Assembly: GCA_973895155.1 (NCBI GenBank)
Contig: OZ316893.1
Span: 15,066,001-15,130,000 of the forward strand
Source of the DNA: Marsupella aquatica
Lineage: Eukaryota > Marchantiophyta
Reading direction: 5' to 3'
DNA length: 64,000 nucleotides
This document shows, one piece after another, positions 34,991 to 47,404 of the stretch. Under the pieces are notes generated by a model. It was given only the letters and a program-made list of their open reading frames with translations. It made no database searches and was not told where the DNA came from. The position numbers and the translations under genes are program-made. The first letter of the stretch is position 1. Every line of letters starts with the position of its first letter.

Positions 34991-37900
34991 TTAAAGAGCA
35001 GCCATCTGCAACATGTTCATGGGTCTGATGAATTCGCTTGCTCCAGACACGTGGTCGCAGTACATGAGCAAGTTGGCACGATCACTCAGATGATGGCGGT
35101 CCCAGAATACGTAAGACGATCGATCAGAACAGACAAATGAGGTCGGAAGGCAGGGTGTTTCTGCTCCATATTTGCCTTGCCCACAGCATGATGTATTTCC
35201 ATTCGCAAAACCTGATTGCACTCCAATCAAGCAGGACAAGGGATTCATTTCTCATCATTGCTCGTTTCGTTATCAGATGCAGAGTCAAAGACCTAGATGT
35301 AGGATATCTAGCGAAATGTGATTGAATTGCGTCAGACCGGGACAACGGACTGGATGCACACTTTGGGTCTATGAATTGAAGCCTTCCTGGATCATAGGCA
35401 TTCTTCACCGAATTTCGTAAGGGGCATTTCCAGCCGATTTTCTAGACTTGAGGATGTCTCACTGACATTGAGCACAGGGATGAAGATGTACGCAACGATT
35501 AACGAGAAATTTCAAGCAAGCCAGTCGCTACGAGGGAAATCGCCAGATAAGAATTGATGCTAATATGTGGAGAGATTGTCTGAAGATCATCCGCATGCTC
35601 CAGAGGACTGTATATAAGTCAATGCCAACTCAGAGTTTGATGACGGAGTGACTTCCTCACGGATTGAGGTGGCTGAGCTGAAACTGCAGAAGGATATGAC
35701 CGTGCACCTTGCCTATTTAGTATTGTTAAGAATAACTATAAGCAATTGTGAGGTATGGTGGGAAGCCTATCCGGCAGCGATACGTGCAGTTAGATCATTC
35801 ATCAGGTACGAGAATCCTTTGTATCCTCTGCTCTTACCTACTGTAATCAGATATTCTCTGGACATTTTACTCTCAGTTGCCCAATTCAGCAGATCATTCA
35901 GAAGCAATGGGAATCTAAATGCATACCGTAGATTACAAGGATTAATTATCTCTGACCTACATGGTTGTCATCAAAGTCTGCGTGAAAACATAGGACTCAA
36001 GATCTCAAACATATCAAGGTAAGACTAAGCCTGTGTGGAAAGTATTAGAAAGGTAAGATCCAGAATCTGGTAGTAACTGGGTGGAACACTCTGCCTCTGG
36101 CTTAGTTTCTTACATCCAGAGACAGGAGAGCATCGATAAAACAAACGGATGAATACACAGATATAAATCTCGTTGCAGTGGAGACAAACTTCGTAAATTT
36201 TAATCGAATGTGTCCAAGCAGAAGGATGTACTTGCTTTGCAATTTACATTTCCTAGACAAGAATTTGTGAAGTTAATCCATCCACGAGACCAGGCAATGG
36301 TAGAAATGATAACATACCAAAGAAGGGTGGTATTTTGGATGAAGCTGATCATCTTGTCGTATTGTTGTACGGGTCAGCGTACCAGGATATATAAGCCCTT
36401 ATGCTTCTTCATGAGGTCTTGTACGGATTGTTCCAAAGCCCTGTTGAAGTTTCGAACCAGTTTGTTGACTGGGGTTTCAATGCAGCTTGCATTGGGACTG
36501 TCGAAGACAAACATCTCGTTGGGGATACAGCCTAGGGGCCCAACGCCAAATACAACAATTTCCTAGCTCCAATCTCGTATAGCGCCTGAAGCAGAGTACT
36601 TGTTAGCGGTATCATGAGTGTGAAAGCTCAGCCAGAGCGGTGTTCGGAGATGTGGACTGTTTACTCATGACGGTTGATAGTCATAAAAGTTTTCAACTGC
36701 AGGCGTCTGAAGCCTTAACACAGTAACCTCTTCCCACCAATTAGAAGAATGCCTTTAGCACGGGTAGGTTCAATACTGGCAAGATTTTCAAAAATGTCCC
36801 GTCACAGCCATATGCTACGACCTAAGTTTATATGGAACCAATATAAGTGTGACAATAGGAGACATTCCAACTGGCCAAGACTTGTTTGTTTATTGAATTA
36901 GACAGCCGATCAAGAGTGCTGAGCTGAATTGCGGAATGTTCCTGTGGCAAGAATATGCCATGCAAACCTACTTTGATACTTAGATTGCTTACCATGACTT
37001 CTGGACCCTCAGCCATCGCTTCGATTGGTCTTTAAGACATGAAGCCTGCGAATTGTCCAAGCCTAGGAGGAATTGTAATATAGATATTGCTGAAAGGATC
37101 CTATTTCCTCAGCTGCTGGCGGGAGGTATTAACCGAGAGCTGAAAGGAGGAAAACACACATGTTGTAGCGAATAGTAGTGTACTTGCACTCAATTACCTG
37201 AAGATGTTGAACGTAAGTGCTGAGGACAAGATCCTCGTAGGCCTGGGGTTTAAATACTCTGCGAGCAGATGAGTCGGGCAGGAAATAGTTGTTGAGGTAG
37301 TCATTGCTGCCCATTATCGACATGAAGAGAAAATTGTGTATGAAATTCCTCGCATCTACCTCGCCTCGACGACTAACAAGATCTTCTTTCAGACTGGCGA
37401 AGTAGCACAATTGCTGTGATACAGGAATTCGCCCTAGCTGACAGTGTCCAGAACAAGGTATATCGCACATGCAAGAAAATCGGGGGTCAGATAGTTCACT
37501 ACATGTACAATTATTACTGTGATGTATTCTATCCTAATCTTAATCTTAAGACGCCTTTCATAGATTTAGTCATGCTCATGTCACTGAACAAGATGAGCAT
37601 TAAATCCTTCATCATCTCATGACAGTTCAGCTCATGGCGTATAGTCTTGATTAAGAGCTCCCCAATCATCTAAATATCTGAGAGTACCATAAGTGATAGC
37701 CCTGAGCATGTCCATCATTTGAAGCCATTCATTTATTTTGAAAGACCATGGAGATTCTAGCTGCAGTGTCGATTTCGATTTTGAGTTAATTGATTATGAT
37801 GCCCAGTACCATGTTTGACTGAATCAATTGGAGTATGATATGTGCATACTGACATAGTTGTAGCCCGATTCGTCGAGAATCCCAGCTCGCGCCTGATGCA

Positions 37901-38768
37901 AAATTTACCCCTTGCTCAAGCCCTTCCGCCCCCGATTCCTGTAGCATCGCCAGGTAAGCTGGAACAGGATCTATACCCAGCATAATTGCTCCCATGACCC
38001 GCACCTCGTGGTTGTGACGGTTGTGTGGATACACTTACGTTCTGAATCAGACTTGGCCAAGTAAATAATGCTAGAGGTTTTGGCGGGGCAATGTTTTTAA
38101 TTCTAGTTCTACTGGCCTGGAGAAGTGTTGACATGAAAACCTTGTAACGTCAGTCATCCTACAGCTTTTCATTGGCTGCATCTTGAGTTGCAGCCTCACG
38201 AAATTGGGGGTCTTTGTGGTCCCGGTAATAAACTACTAATGTGCTTGAAAATTTGGAGTTGGAGCTCAAGGCTAGAAGACAACTTACCGCGATCAGTTTT
38301 CTACGACTGAGGACGCTTATAGTTTCCAATTAAGATTACGAGCTTCTCACAGGCCAAGACCTCACCGACTATCAGTTATTTGAAAAGATCCATGAAGGGG
38401 CAACATTGCTTAGACACTGTTTCAGCAAGTTCTTTCTCAAGTGCAGCATAAATAATGTATAGCAAATTTTATTAGGTTCTTATGATTATGAAGGTACCGT
38501 AACGACAGGGCTTTGTTTAAGCACCTATGTAGTCAGAAACTGTTCGGCCATTGCAGAAGCGGCCGGTGGGCCATCCACATCCAAAGTCTACGCCATTAGG
38601 TGGAAAATTAGCACGAGCTAGAGTCGTGAGAAAATTGTTGTTCCCATTGTCCACAAGAGAGTCCAAAAAGATGAACATTGCTGGATACAAGCCCTCGGCA
38701 TTTTGCTCCTGTAGGCTGCATATGTGCTTCTCCTGCACCCCTTGCATTGCTGCAGCTACCGATGTCAT
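34991..38768 (-). pseudogene. GDSL esterase/lipase with frame breaks
   Basis: Five exons: 38768-38525, 37988-37854, 37437-37198, 36585-36318 and 35211-34991 (stop TAA). The SGNH blocks are present in order. Block I reads FIFLDSLVDNGNNN, where the usual Gly before Asp-Ser is Leu. Next come GWPTGRFCNGRTVSDYIG, GVNFASGAS, block III MGSNDYLNNYFLP, block IV FGVGPLGCIPNEM, then CSDRSSYVFWDRHHLSD, which keeps the catalytic Asp and His. Plant GDSL enzymes are usually secreted ester hydrolases. The frame changes in exon 2 (after FASGAS, where GILDESGYNY is in another frame). It changes again in exon 4 before VFGVGPLG, consistent with one A lost from an A run, and before YADPYNNTTR. Exon 3 is clean (80 codons). 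It is probably a pseudogene; consensus errors are the alternative. Confidence 0.8.
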
Positions 38769-39887
38769 TGAGAAAGAGGAGGAGAGCCACTAGAACAGAG
38801 CTGCCTCTCCTATTATACTTCAGATTCCCCTGCGTCTGCCAATGAATGTCGTCAATTTAGAGATTGTATCAATTGCTGTGATGTGGCAAGATTCTCGGGC
38901 CCCCATGACTTCTGCATCCAAAGAGGAACCCACGGACTAATCCGAAGTGTTCATGCCTCTACAGTAGATGCCTCAACCAGATCCAAGATGATTAGGATTT
39001 CCCACCTTTGAAACCCATCAACAAATTAATGTATTAAGAGTACACTAACTTTAATCAGTCTGGATACAGCCCTCTCGCTGTCAATTCCATAAAAATGAAT
39101 TAACTCATGATAGCTTTTTAAGCAATTACTTCTGTAATTCATAGATGTGAAGCCCTTTTTAAAAGAGTAATTCTATGAAAGTTGTGAACTTGTCACTAAC
39201 TACTGTATATGGTCACTCTGATTTGTGATGTGTACAGTACCAACATAGCTGGCACAGGGGTCTGCTAGCCAAATTTGTCCACGTCCAGAATGCGAATAAC
39301 GATCGATCGCACGTCTAGATGCACTCAATGGTGCCAAAATGAATGGTTTGACGAGCCGCAAGCAACTCGATCCACCGTGCTCTTGCGAGACTAAGCATAA
39401 CACCGGCAGCAGATGTAGGAAAAGAGAGAACGACAAAAGCCAAGAGAGGCAGTAGTCACAAATGGTGGAGAGGAGGAGAGGAGGAGACGATCTGTGAGGA
39501 AGGCGAGGCAAGGCTAAATACAGTTGCCTGCTGCTGCTCATCAGTCCGGTGGAGCACACCAACGCAACCATCGCCGAAAAGCAGACTCTCGCCAGTTTAT
39601 TAATAAAACAAGTATTGATGACAATTTCTCACAATCACATGAAGCGCACTGGCTCGCGCGCTGGTCATCCTCCTCCTCCCGGGCACTCTCTCGTGCCTTT
39701 TGTCTCCCTCCCCTCCGAGACTCCTGAACAGTGCTGGCGTCAAGGGAACCTTCATCATTCACTCTTGCAAGAAACTTCTCATCACGCTTCTCATCACGCG
39801 AACGACAACAGCAACACCAATTCGCTTTGCTTTCTTTCGCGATTCGTTTTGCTTTCTTTCACGGAGCAAGAATTTGTGAGACATAAA
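38769..39887. other. Intergenic, nothing recognised
   Basis: Includes the likely promoter of the GDSL gene. A (C)GAG/GGA-rich stretch at 39470-39495 and short ORFs show no family. Confidence 0.4.
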
Positions 39888-40231
39888 TGTTGAGTATAGA
39901 CGATTATCGTAACTGCAAGCCCATGAACTATCTAATGCACAAGAGTCTACACAAAGAAATACGTGGTTCACCTCCACATGAGATTACATCTACGGGAACA
40001 CACAAAAATTTTATTGCACTCTAGGTTAAATGGCCATACCAAACATCCATAACACAAGCTCTCCCTATCTTTCAACTAGCTCCGTAACAATGAGCCTTAG
40101 TCTCACCGGGGTCTGGCATTAGCCTTGGCTTAATATACAATAACATAATCACTAACATTAGCTAAGTACTAATCTGAGTTAACCTAATTGTGGTTAGCTC
40201 ATGAATCACAAGACTAGAGTAATATCTAATA
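39888..40231 (-). repeat. Solo LTR, family B, minus orientation
   Basis: 344 bp, with perfect target duplication ATAAA at 39883-39887 and 40232-40236. It is related to the LTRs at 13537 and 41426. The 3' terminal (plus) bases read TA instead of CA. More diverged than the copy at 41426. Confidence 0.9.
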
Positions 40232-40382
40232 ATAAATATAGTACCAAAAAATGTTACATCTTTTTACTAACCTCCAAAAAACAGTTGAAATTGTTTTGTT
40301 TTCAACCCTCATTTTTTATTCACAAGAATATACAAATCTTTGGACATTTGTCTCAACCTATCACCTTCAACAACCAACCTGG

Positions 40383-40456
40383 GAGGCCTGGGACCTTTGT
40401 GCTGTTGATTGTCACCTGGAGGGTTGGGACCTTTGTGCTGTTGATTGTCATCGGGA
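40383..40456 (+). repeat. Tandem duplication of about 36 bp
   Basis: Two and a partial third copy of GGGACCTTTGTGCTGTTGAT with flanking GGGAGG. It sits beside the copia debris. Confidence 0.6.
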
Positions 40457-40524
40457 GGGTTGTGGGTCTGCAAACAATGGCACCTTGCCATGTGGCAGCA
40501 GGAAGCCCTAACCAATGAGAACAA

Positions 40525-41356
40525 AAGATTGTAACCATGGTTGAGTTAGTGGCAATCATTGAGATGGGATTGACACGTGAGGTGGTAAATCTAAACTGTG
40601 ATAGCCAAAGTGCCTTACATCTAGCTATAAATCAAATGATGAAAAGTAGAGTAAAGCACATTGGCATCAGATACCATTTATTAGGCAATCAGCATCTAAT
40701 AAGTTGATTAAGCTTGTTAAGATTGATCTAGCTAATGCATTTACCAAAGTACTTTTATTGGCGAGTTTCTCAAGACATTGTGCAACATTGCAAGTTTTGT
40801 CTGTGGAGCACAAGTAGAGTGACCTAGCATTATTGTAAGTAACTTTGTATATGATTACCCTATCCTGGATGGCTAAGGCTTAGTCCTAGTTAACCTTGGT
40901 ACATAAGGAATACCTTAGTTTAGGTTTTCTTTCTAGAACTTTCCGCTGAGTATTCATATGGTTAGTAGATGTTACATACACCAAGACCAGAGTTAAGTGG
41001 GAGAGTTTGTTAGGGTTGACTCTAATCTTGCGTTAACCTCTTGTTACTTAGGCTAAACCATCATTAGGGTGTAATGGTGATTAGCCACGACTCTTGCATC
41101 TAGCATATAGAGGGGCTAGGGAGAGCTCTTCTTGAATGGAGACATACTTATGCTCATTGTTGAGGGAGCTAGCTCGATGCTAGGAGGAGAGCTTGTACAA
41201 GGATGCTTTGTGTGGTCATGGTGGCCAAAACTTAGTAAAGCTCTTTATGCAGACATTGTCCGTAGTGTATACAACTTATAAAGGAATTTTCAAAATTCAA
41301 ATGTGCCAAAGCTTGCTGGTTGCGCTCATGATTGTCTCGTGCCGGTTTTCCCAACA
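40525..41356 (+). mobile_element. copia remnant 2: RNase H end and 3' LTR
   Basis: Residual RNase H reads LTREVVNLNCDSQSALHLAI, then RVKHIGIRYHLL and NAFTKVLL, ending SVEHK with TAG at 40815-40817. A polypurine tract (GTTAAGTGGGAGAG) follows. A 349-bp LTR at 41008-41356 starts TGTTAGGGTTGAC and ends CCAACA. Everything 5' of RNase H is missing. In-frame stops are present. Confidence 0.8.
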
Positions 41357-41425
41357 ATGAGAAGGCAACAATGCAAAACACACAATTACATCTAAGGGCT
41401 CAAAAGAATGCCACAGACTTGTTCA

Positions 41426-41769
41426 TGTTGAGCATAGACGATATTCGTAACGGCAAGCCCATGAACCATCCAACGCACAATAGTCGACACAGAGAGATAC
41501 GTGGTTCACCTCCACATGAGGCTACGTCCACGGGAACACACAAGAGCTTTACTGCACTCTAGGCTGACCGGCCATACTAAGTATCCACAACACAAGCTCT
41601 CCCTATCTCTCAACCAGCTCCGTAACAATGAGACTAAGTTCCTCCAGGGTCTGGCATCAGCCATGACTATATACACAACAGCACTACCGCTAACATTAGC
41701 TAAGTTCTAACCCGAGTTAGACTAACTGTGGTTAGCTCATGAGTCACAAGACTAGAGCAATATCTAACA
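41426..41769 (-). repeat. Solo LTR, family B, minus orientation
   Basis: 344 bp, perfect target duplication GTTCA at 41421-41425 and 41770-41774. By eye it is very close to the copy at 13537-13880, so both are fairly recent. Confidence 0.93.
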
Positions 41770-42214
41770 GTTCATTTGTAATTTGAATACAAAAGCCATA
41801 TTGTATTCAAAAAACCGGGAAGTCACGGCAATGTGGCGCTTTAGTGCTCCATTTTGGCTAGGGGTTATGGCGCTTGCATGATCCATGCACCCGTAGTTGT
41901 CGTCGGCCTACTACACAACCATGGTGTCCACAGGGTACTCAGTGAACCTGAACTGTGTGGTAAAGCATTTCACAAGGACATTGTTATATGGAGTGGGCCC
42001 GGAGGTCCATTTGGGAGGGAATCTGAAACTTTAGGTCTATTAAGAGAAATTTTGCATTGCATAGTTTGGACATCTTTTGGTCATCTTTTGTTCTCTTAAG
42101 TGGAAAAGTTAAGTTTTGAGACCCATTAAGTATACCTCTAAAAAAACAAAAAAAAATCAACAACAAAAAAAGTATACCTCTGGTGTCAAGAGTATTATGG
42201 AGCTGAGAGAGGCA

Positions 42215-42300
42215 TGACTTTGTGTTAGCTCAGTTAGATAGAGAGTGATTGGTCTTAGGTTCAACTATTGTGACAAACTCTTCACTTTATGTGGGGTTTC
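42215..42300 (+). repeat. tRNA-like SINE fragment
   Basis: An A-box-like TAGCTCAGTTAGATAGAG (about 42226-42243) and B-box-like GGTTCAACTATTG (from 42258) have tRNA-like spacing, but the segment does not fold into a complete tRNA. An A-rich tail region follows near 42315. Confidence 0.4.
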
Positions 42301-42716
42301 ACAGATTTCTCTTTAAAATAAAAAATAATATTATGTAAATTATTTGGCACCTATTTGAGGGCCTTAGAGACATCACATTCTATACTCGGACTTCCTGAGG
42401 AAACGGACGGAGGAGCGGGATTGGCCGCATGGTTTGCAGCGCGGATTGAAGAGTGAGGGGCGTCTCTCGCGCTCTCGTTCTACCATAAGGACAGTCTGGG
42501 CGTGGGTTAGTGGGTTAGTGGGTTAGTCCCAGATTGCTCAAAAGAGCTTCCCGGCTGCTACCGGTCAGCTTTTTCTCCCCTGCTCCCAGATTTCTCACTT
42601 GCCGGTCAGAAATCCGAAATGGAGCCCCAGCAGAAACAGAGCGCGCGCGCATCCCCTGAGTGGAAGAGTGGAAGAGTGGGAGCTAAATCTTGTGGCGTCT
42701 AGTCCGGGGCACGGAA

Positions 42717-43262
42717 CGCATAATCATGTAGCATTGGTACAGTAGCGCTGGTAGCTTGACCTGCAGTTGTTGAGCTGATGGATTAGCGTTACCTCTCGTT
42801 GTTCTCACTCTTTGGGCGGGCTCGTTTGATTTGGTCAATTCGTGCGCACCTGCAGTGGGATGCATAATGCATAATTATGTGCAGTAGCGTTATCTCTCGT
42901 TGTTGTGTTGATGCAGTAGCGTTACCTCTCGTTGTGCTCACTCTCTGGAAGCGCTCGTTGGATTAGTCAATTTGTTCGTTCCTAGAGTAGGATGCATAAT
43001 TATGTGCGGTAGCATTGGTGCAGTAGCGTTCTCTCTCGCTGTTGTGTTGATGTAGTAGCGTTACTTCTCGCTGTGCTCACTCTTTGGAAGCGCTCGTTGG
43101 ATTAGTCAATTTGTTCGCACCTACAGTGGGACGCATAGTTATGTGCAGTAGCATTGGTGCAGTAGCGGTGTCTCTCGCTGAGTATGCAGTAGCGTTACCT
43201 GTCGTTGTGCTCACTATTTGGGAGCCCTCGTTTCATTCGTCAATTCGTTCGCAACTGCAGGT
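42717..43262 (+). repeat. Diverged tandem repeat upstream of SPO11-2
   Basis: About four units of 130-150 bp. Each has GCATAAT.ATGT, CAGTAGCGTT, CTCTCG.TGT, GTGCTCACTCTTTGG and a GCGCTCGTTGGATTAGTCAATT-like stretch. It ends about 510 bases before the SPO11-2 ATG and may form part of its promoter or leader. Confidence 0.75.
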
Positions 43263-43772
43263 TGTTAAAGCTCCGCGCAATCTGAGCTCTATTAAACACT
43301 CTGCCTCGTTCTCAAGTCGTTCGCAACCAGGTCAAAGCATTTTCGCAACCTCCCGGAAATAAATCTTAGCTATACGACTACACGCTCTCTCGTTTTGTTC
43401 GCTACTACATCTAATTGAAGCATTCTATCAAGGCGAAGCACAGAAATCTTAGCTTTACGACCTCTGAGTCTGTGCAACGCGATTTTCGAGCATTAAGTGA
43501 TTTCTGAATTTGAATTACTAAAATTTCTAGAATGATGGCTCTGTAGTTCAGTGGAACGTTTCTGCGACAATCGGAACTCCCGGCTATCATGGCAATTGAA
43601 AAAGGTAAGAATCTCGCCCGGTTTCTTCCCTATCCCGTGTGATTTCTCCCTGCGGACGGACGGACAACGATTTTGCTAGGGAGAGCCCTGACTTCACTCG
43701 GGAATGAACATTCTGAAAGTGACGATATTCACCTGCTACATTCCGTGATTCGTAGCTGAACAGGACTTAACG

Positions 43773-46700
43773 ATGGCTGAAATCTTCTCTAGCTCTTACA
43801 GCGATGAGCTGGCGTGTGAAGCTGACAATCCACCTGCACTAGAGGTTCGTTGTCATTCAAAGCGGCCTGGTTCAATCTCTGTGCATTCAATTCGACGACA
43901 TGATTTGCACTCTGAGATAAATACTACAGAGAGTCCGTGCTCATCCTGAAAACGCCAACGATTTATGTTTTTGCAAATTGATTCGGTCGTATGGTCACCT
44001 GAAACGATCCGTCCACTCTATGGTTGTTGGAAGTCAGACTTGCCGATGATGTAACTGGCCCTTTATTTGACCTTCGTTTCAAATGTTCCTTCTCGTCTTG
44101 AAGTCAAGATCTCCGACCATGACTGTTGTCCGCAAGCCCCTGTCAGAGGCATCTACAGACTTGGCACATGTAGGCTAAAATAAGCTTGTTATGAAATCTG
44201 GTTTCTCCTCTGATATCGTGAATGTTATCTCATGATAGATTCTCACCGTCTATCGCTGTCAAACTACGCTAGCTACCGTGGTTGTAACCTATGAACTTTA
44301 AGTCGTCTTGTGTCCTCAAAGTACTCCGCAGTTTTTGTTCCTGCGTTGCTAGCAACGTTGACCTTTAATACGCTTTGCAAAGGATCATCTGCATAGCCCG
44401 AATTCAACTACATTCTAAGGACTTGGGAATCATCATCAGCGTGCATAGCCCGAATTTAATTACATTAATTCTAGGGACTTCGGAATCATCATCAGCGAGG
44501 AACTTTCAAAAGCCAATCTATCGAGATGTGGTTTTTGGTTTGATCAGATTTAATCTGTGATTGCAGGTTTGTGCCAGGATTGAGGAGACAGCGAGATTTT
44601 TCCTTACAAGTCTGATGGCAAGCGAGCCTTCAATACCTTCCATGTTTTTGGTCTGTTATCTTCGACTATCTCTAAGGTCTATAGGGCGTTATAATATGCT
44701 TCCTGAACTGGCTTGCCTCGTCAAGTTGAAGTTCAGATCGTCTCATCCCTCAAGGAAGATAAACAACATGCCAACGTTATTAACCTTATCGAATCCTTGC
44801 CGGTTAGATCTGTCGAAATGCGAAAAACACAATGCTTCGAGCTCGGGGAGGAAGCTTCAGCGAGAGCTCAAGCATCTTTTTATCTCATGGCACTTTCGAG
44901 CGAAGCTTTACCGGTGGTAAGGGATTAAAAGGTTTTCTACGAGGTATTACTATTTTCACTTGGCCCAAGTATTCAACAGACTTCAACATCACAAATTTCA
45001 CAAATGTTCATTTTATAAAGATGAATTAATTGTATACACGATTTACGCTCCCTTTGAGTAAGGAATGTATTTTAACAGCCATGACAGCAGTCAATGAAAA
45101 TTTGATTAGTTGCAAACTTTCCATTCGAGTCCACGTACTGATGGTTGAAAATGTGCAGTGTGGAAGGTTTTAGAACTCTGCTACCAGCTGCTTGGGTTAG
45201 GGAAGAGGGCGACCCTACGAGAAATCTATTACATACTAGTGTCAGATACATTATGCTTGTTCCAGGTGCAAGACCAAGTAAATGCTGCAATTCAAGGCAG
45301 GTGGCTGGCATGGTCAAGTTGGAATGATGATCCCTGTTTATAATATCGATTCAGAACTCGTTCTTCTCCCTAGAACAATCTGTAGCGAGTTTTTGATAGA
45401 CGAAGGTTGCTGAACAGCTGTGAAAATCTTGATTTGTGTATTAGATGTTGTGGCCTTATTACATTGCAGCCGCCACAGTCTCGGTATAATTGCTTCAAGC
45501 AGGGGCGTCCTCGTGGGAAGGCTTCTGATTCAGGTCAAATACAACCTTCCCTTGCCATATTTTCGTGTTCATGTTTTGGTCCGCCAGTGTAAGGAATTTG
45601 ATGGAACTCATAATACTCATATCCAATACTAAATTAACTTTAGAGGCGGAGTACTAGATTCCGTGAAGGCGTTGTCACCTGTCGATGGCGATTTTTTGGG
45701 AACAGCTGTTGATTGCTGATATGTCGTCCGAGAATTATGAAGGTCGATGATAAGTCTTCATTTCTTGATTTCAGTAAATTTTCTTGCGCAAAAATCAAAA
45801 AGATGGTCATGGTATACGACACACTAAAGGTTATGAGTACGGTGAAATTTGAACGATTCCCACAAACAAATCTTGTCTATGCAGTTCTGGTCATAATTTG
45901 CGAAGTAAACATCCTTGCCTAAATGTATGTAATATAGGGATTTTTGTCTGAATGAATGGGGAAGCCTGCTCGGATTGTCTTCAGTACATATCAAGCTTCA
46001 ATACACGCCAAGAGCTCCACATCTACTCCAGTCTTGACAACTGTTGGTTTGTTTCTTGCTGAAGGAGCCCGATGGTGAAGTTATCAATTGCTCGACACGT
46101 CGGTCAAATGCATGGGCCATAAGTGGAGACATAACCTACTTGGAGAAGCTCAAATACAAATCAGATGCACGCTATATCTTAGTGGTAGAGAAGGTACTAC
46201 TCGCTCGTGACTCCTGCATTATTCTATTTTATTTTGTTGTGAATTTGGATGTTCTTGTGAAAACTTTTTCCGAATTTATAAACTACCCACAATTCCATTT
46301 GTGTTGTACAAAGTGTCCCTGATTACTAGTATGTACAGGAGGCAATTTTCCATCGACTAGCTGAAGATCGTTTCTTCATGAGGGTGCCTAGCATAATTAT
46401 CACTGGAAAAGGCTACCCTGATTTGGCGACCAGGTACGTCCGCCCTTGCTAGTTTTTCTGTATAGTGATACATTTGTTGTCTGAAGGAGACTTCCAAAAG
46501 ATAGTGTGAATACACATTTCTGATCGGTTTAACAATCTTAAGGTGGAGTTCTTTGTGCTTCTGGCTATTCCTGTCAGTGTCTACAACGTATGAACGGTCG
46601 TCGTGGTGTGCTGCAGAGTTATGCTTCACAGCTTACACGAGCATTTCCCGGCGTTGCCCATCATGGCTCTAGTTGACTGGTAAGATAAATGATTGAACAC

Positions 46701-47404
46701 TGTCCCTGTTTCTCTGATTCGTATCCATTTTGCGTAGTGAGAAGTGGAAGTTGGTCTTGTCAACAGCAACTCGAGCGAGACCCTAAAACCTTCTTTGCTC
46801 GTGTCAAGGAACCCAGCTGGTTTGGCAATTATTTGCACCTACAAATTTGGCAGCATGACGATGGGCCTGGAAACCCCTCGCTATGGTAAGCTAACTGGAC
46901 GATCCTGCACGCATGTATACGTGGATCCATTGGACCAACACTTAAATTTGGGCTGATGTACCGAGGAACGTGATTGCTGAAGAGCTCGAGTCGAGGTTTG
47001 CGGATTTCCCGAATTTCGTATTTAACTTGTCATGTAGTTTGTGATGTCAAATGGCTTGGCCTTCGCTCTGAGGACATTCTGCTCATCCCTCCCGAAAGCC
47101 AGCTGGATCTCAAAGGGCGGGATAAAACAATCGCAAAGAGTCTTCTGGCATCCAAAATGTTGCAGGTAAAATATGCCACCAGCAGCCAAAGTAAATTTAT
47201 TTAGACGAAAACTGCAAGTTGAATCACAGTACTAACTTTCAGGGAAGTCCTTTATGTGCACAGAATCATCCGAAGCACAGAGAGGAGGTAATTAAGATGC
47301 TCAATCGCGGGAAGCGAGTTGAAATCGAAGCACTCTATGCTCACGGGTATGCTTTCTTGGGTAAAATTATTTCGCAGAAAATCGTTCAACACGATTACAT
47401 ATAA
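43773..47404 (+). CDS. SPO11-2: Meiotic topoisomerase-like protein SPO11-2
   Basis: Eleven exons: 43773-43844, 44567-44650, 44808-44916, 45159-45296, 45445-45533, 46065-46193, 46339-46433, 46617-46679, 46809-46885, 47038-47165 and 47243-47404. All phases agree, giving 1146 nt and 381 residues; Arabidopsis SPO11-2 is of nearly the same length. SPO11 proteins are Topo VI A relatives that make the double-strand breaks starting meiotic recombination; in plants SPO11-1 and SPO11-2 act together with MTOPVIB. Visible marks are [16 protein letters not shown], the catalytic Tyr in [28 protein letters not shown], the Toprim Glu in [22 protein letters not shown], the metal-binding [22 protein letters not shown] and the C-terminal [15 protein letters not shown]. 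Exons 2, 3 and the N-terminus are the least conserved. The intron after 45296 uses a GC donor. Confidence 0.95.

Noticed and set aside
35648-36022. 124-aa plus-strand ORF
   Set aside because: Lies within a GDSL intron on the opposite strand, with no recognisable domain.
44561-44920. Alternative frames across SPO11-2 exons 2-3 (119 and 71 aa)
   Set aside because: Only the frame giving [17 protein letters not shown] joins the flanking exons in phase and resembles SPO11-2 (IFLSTSF-type segment).
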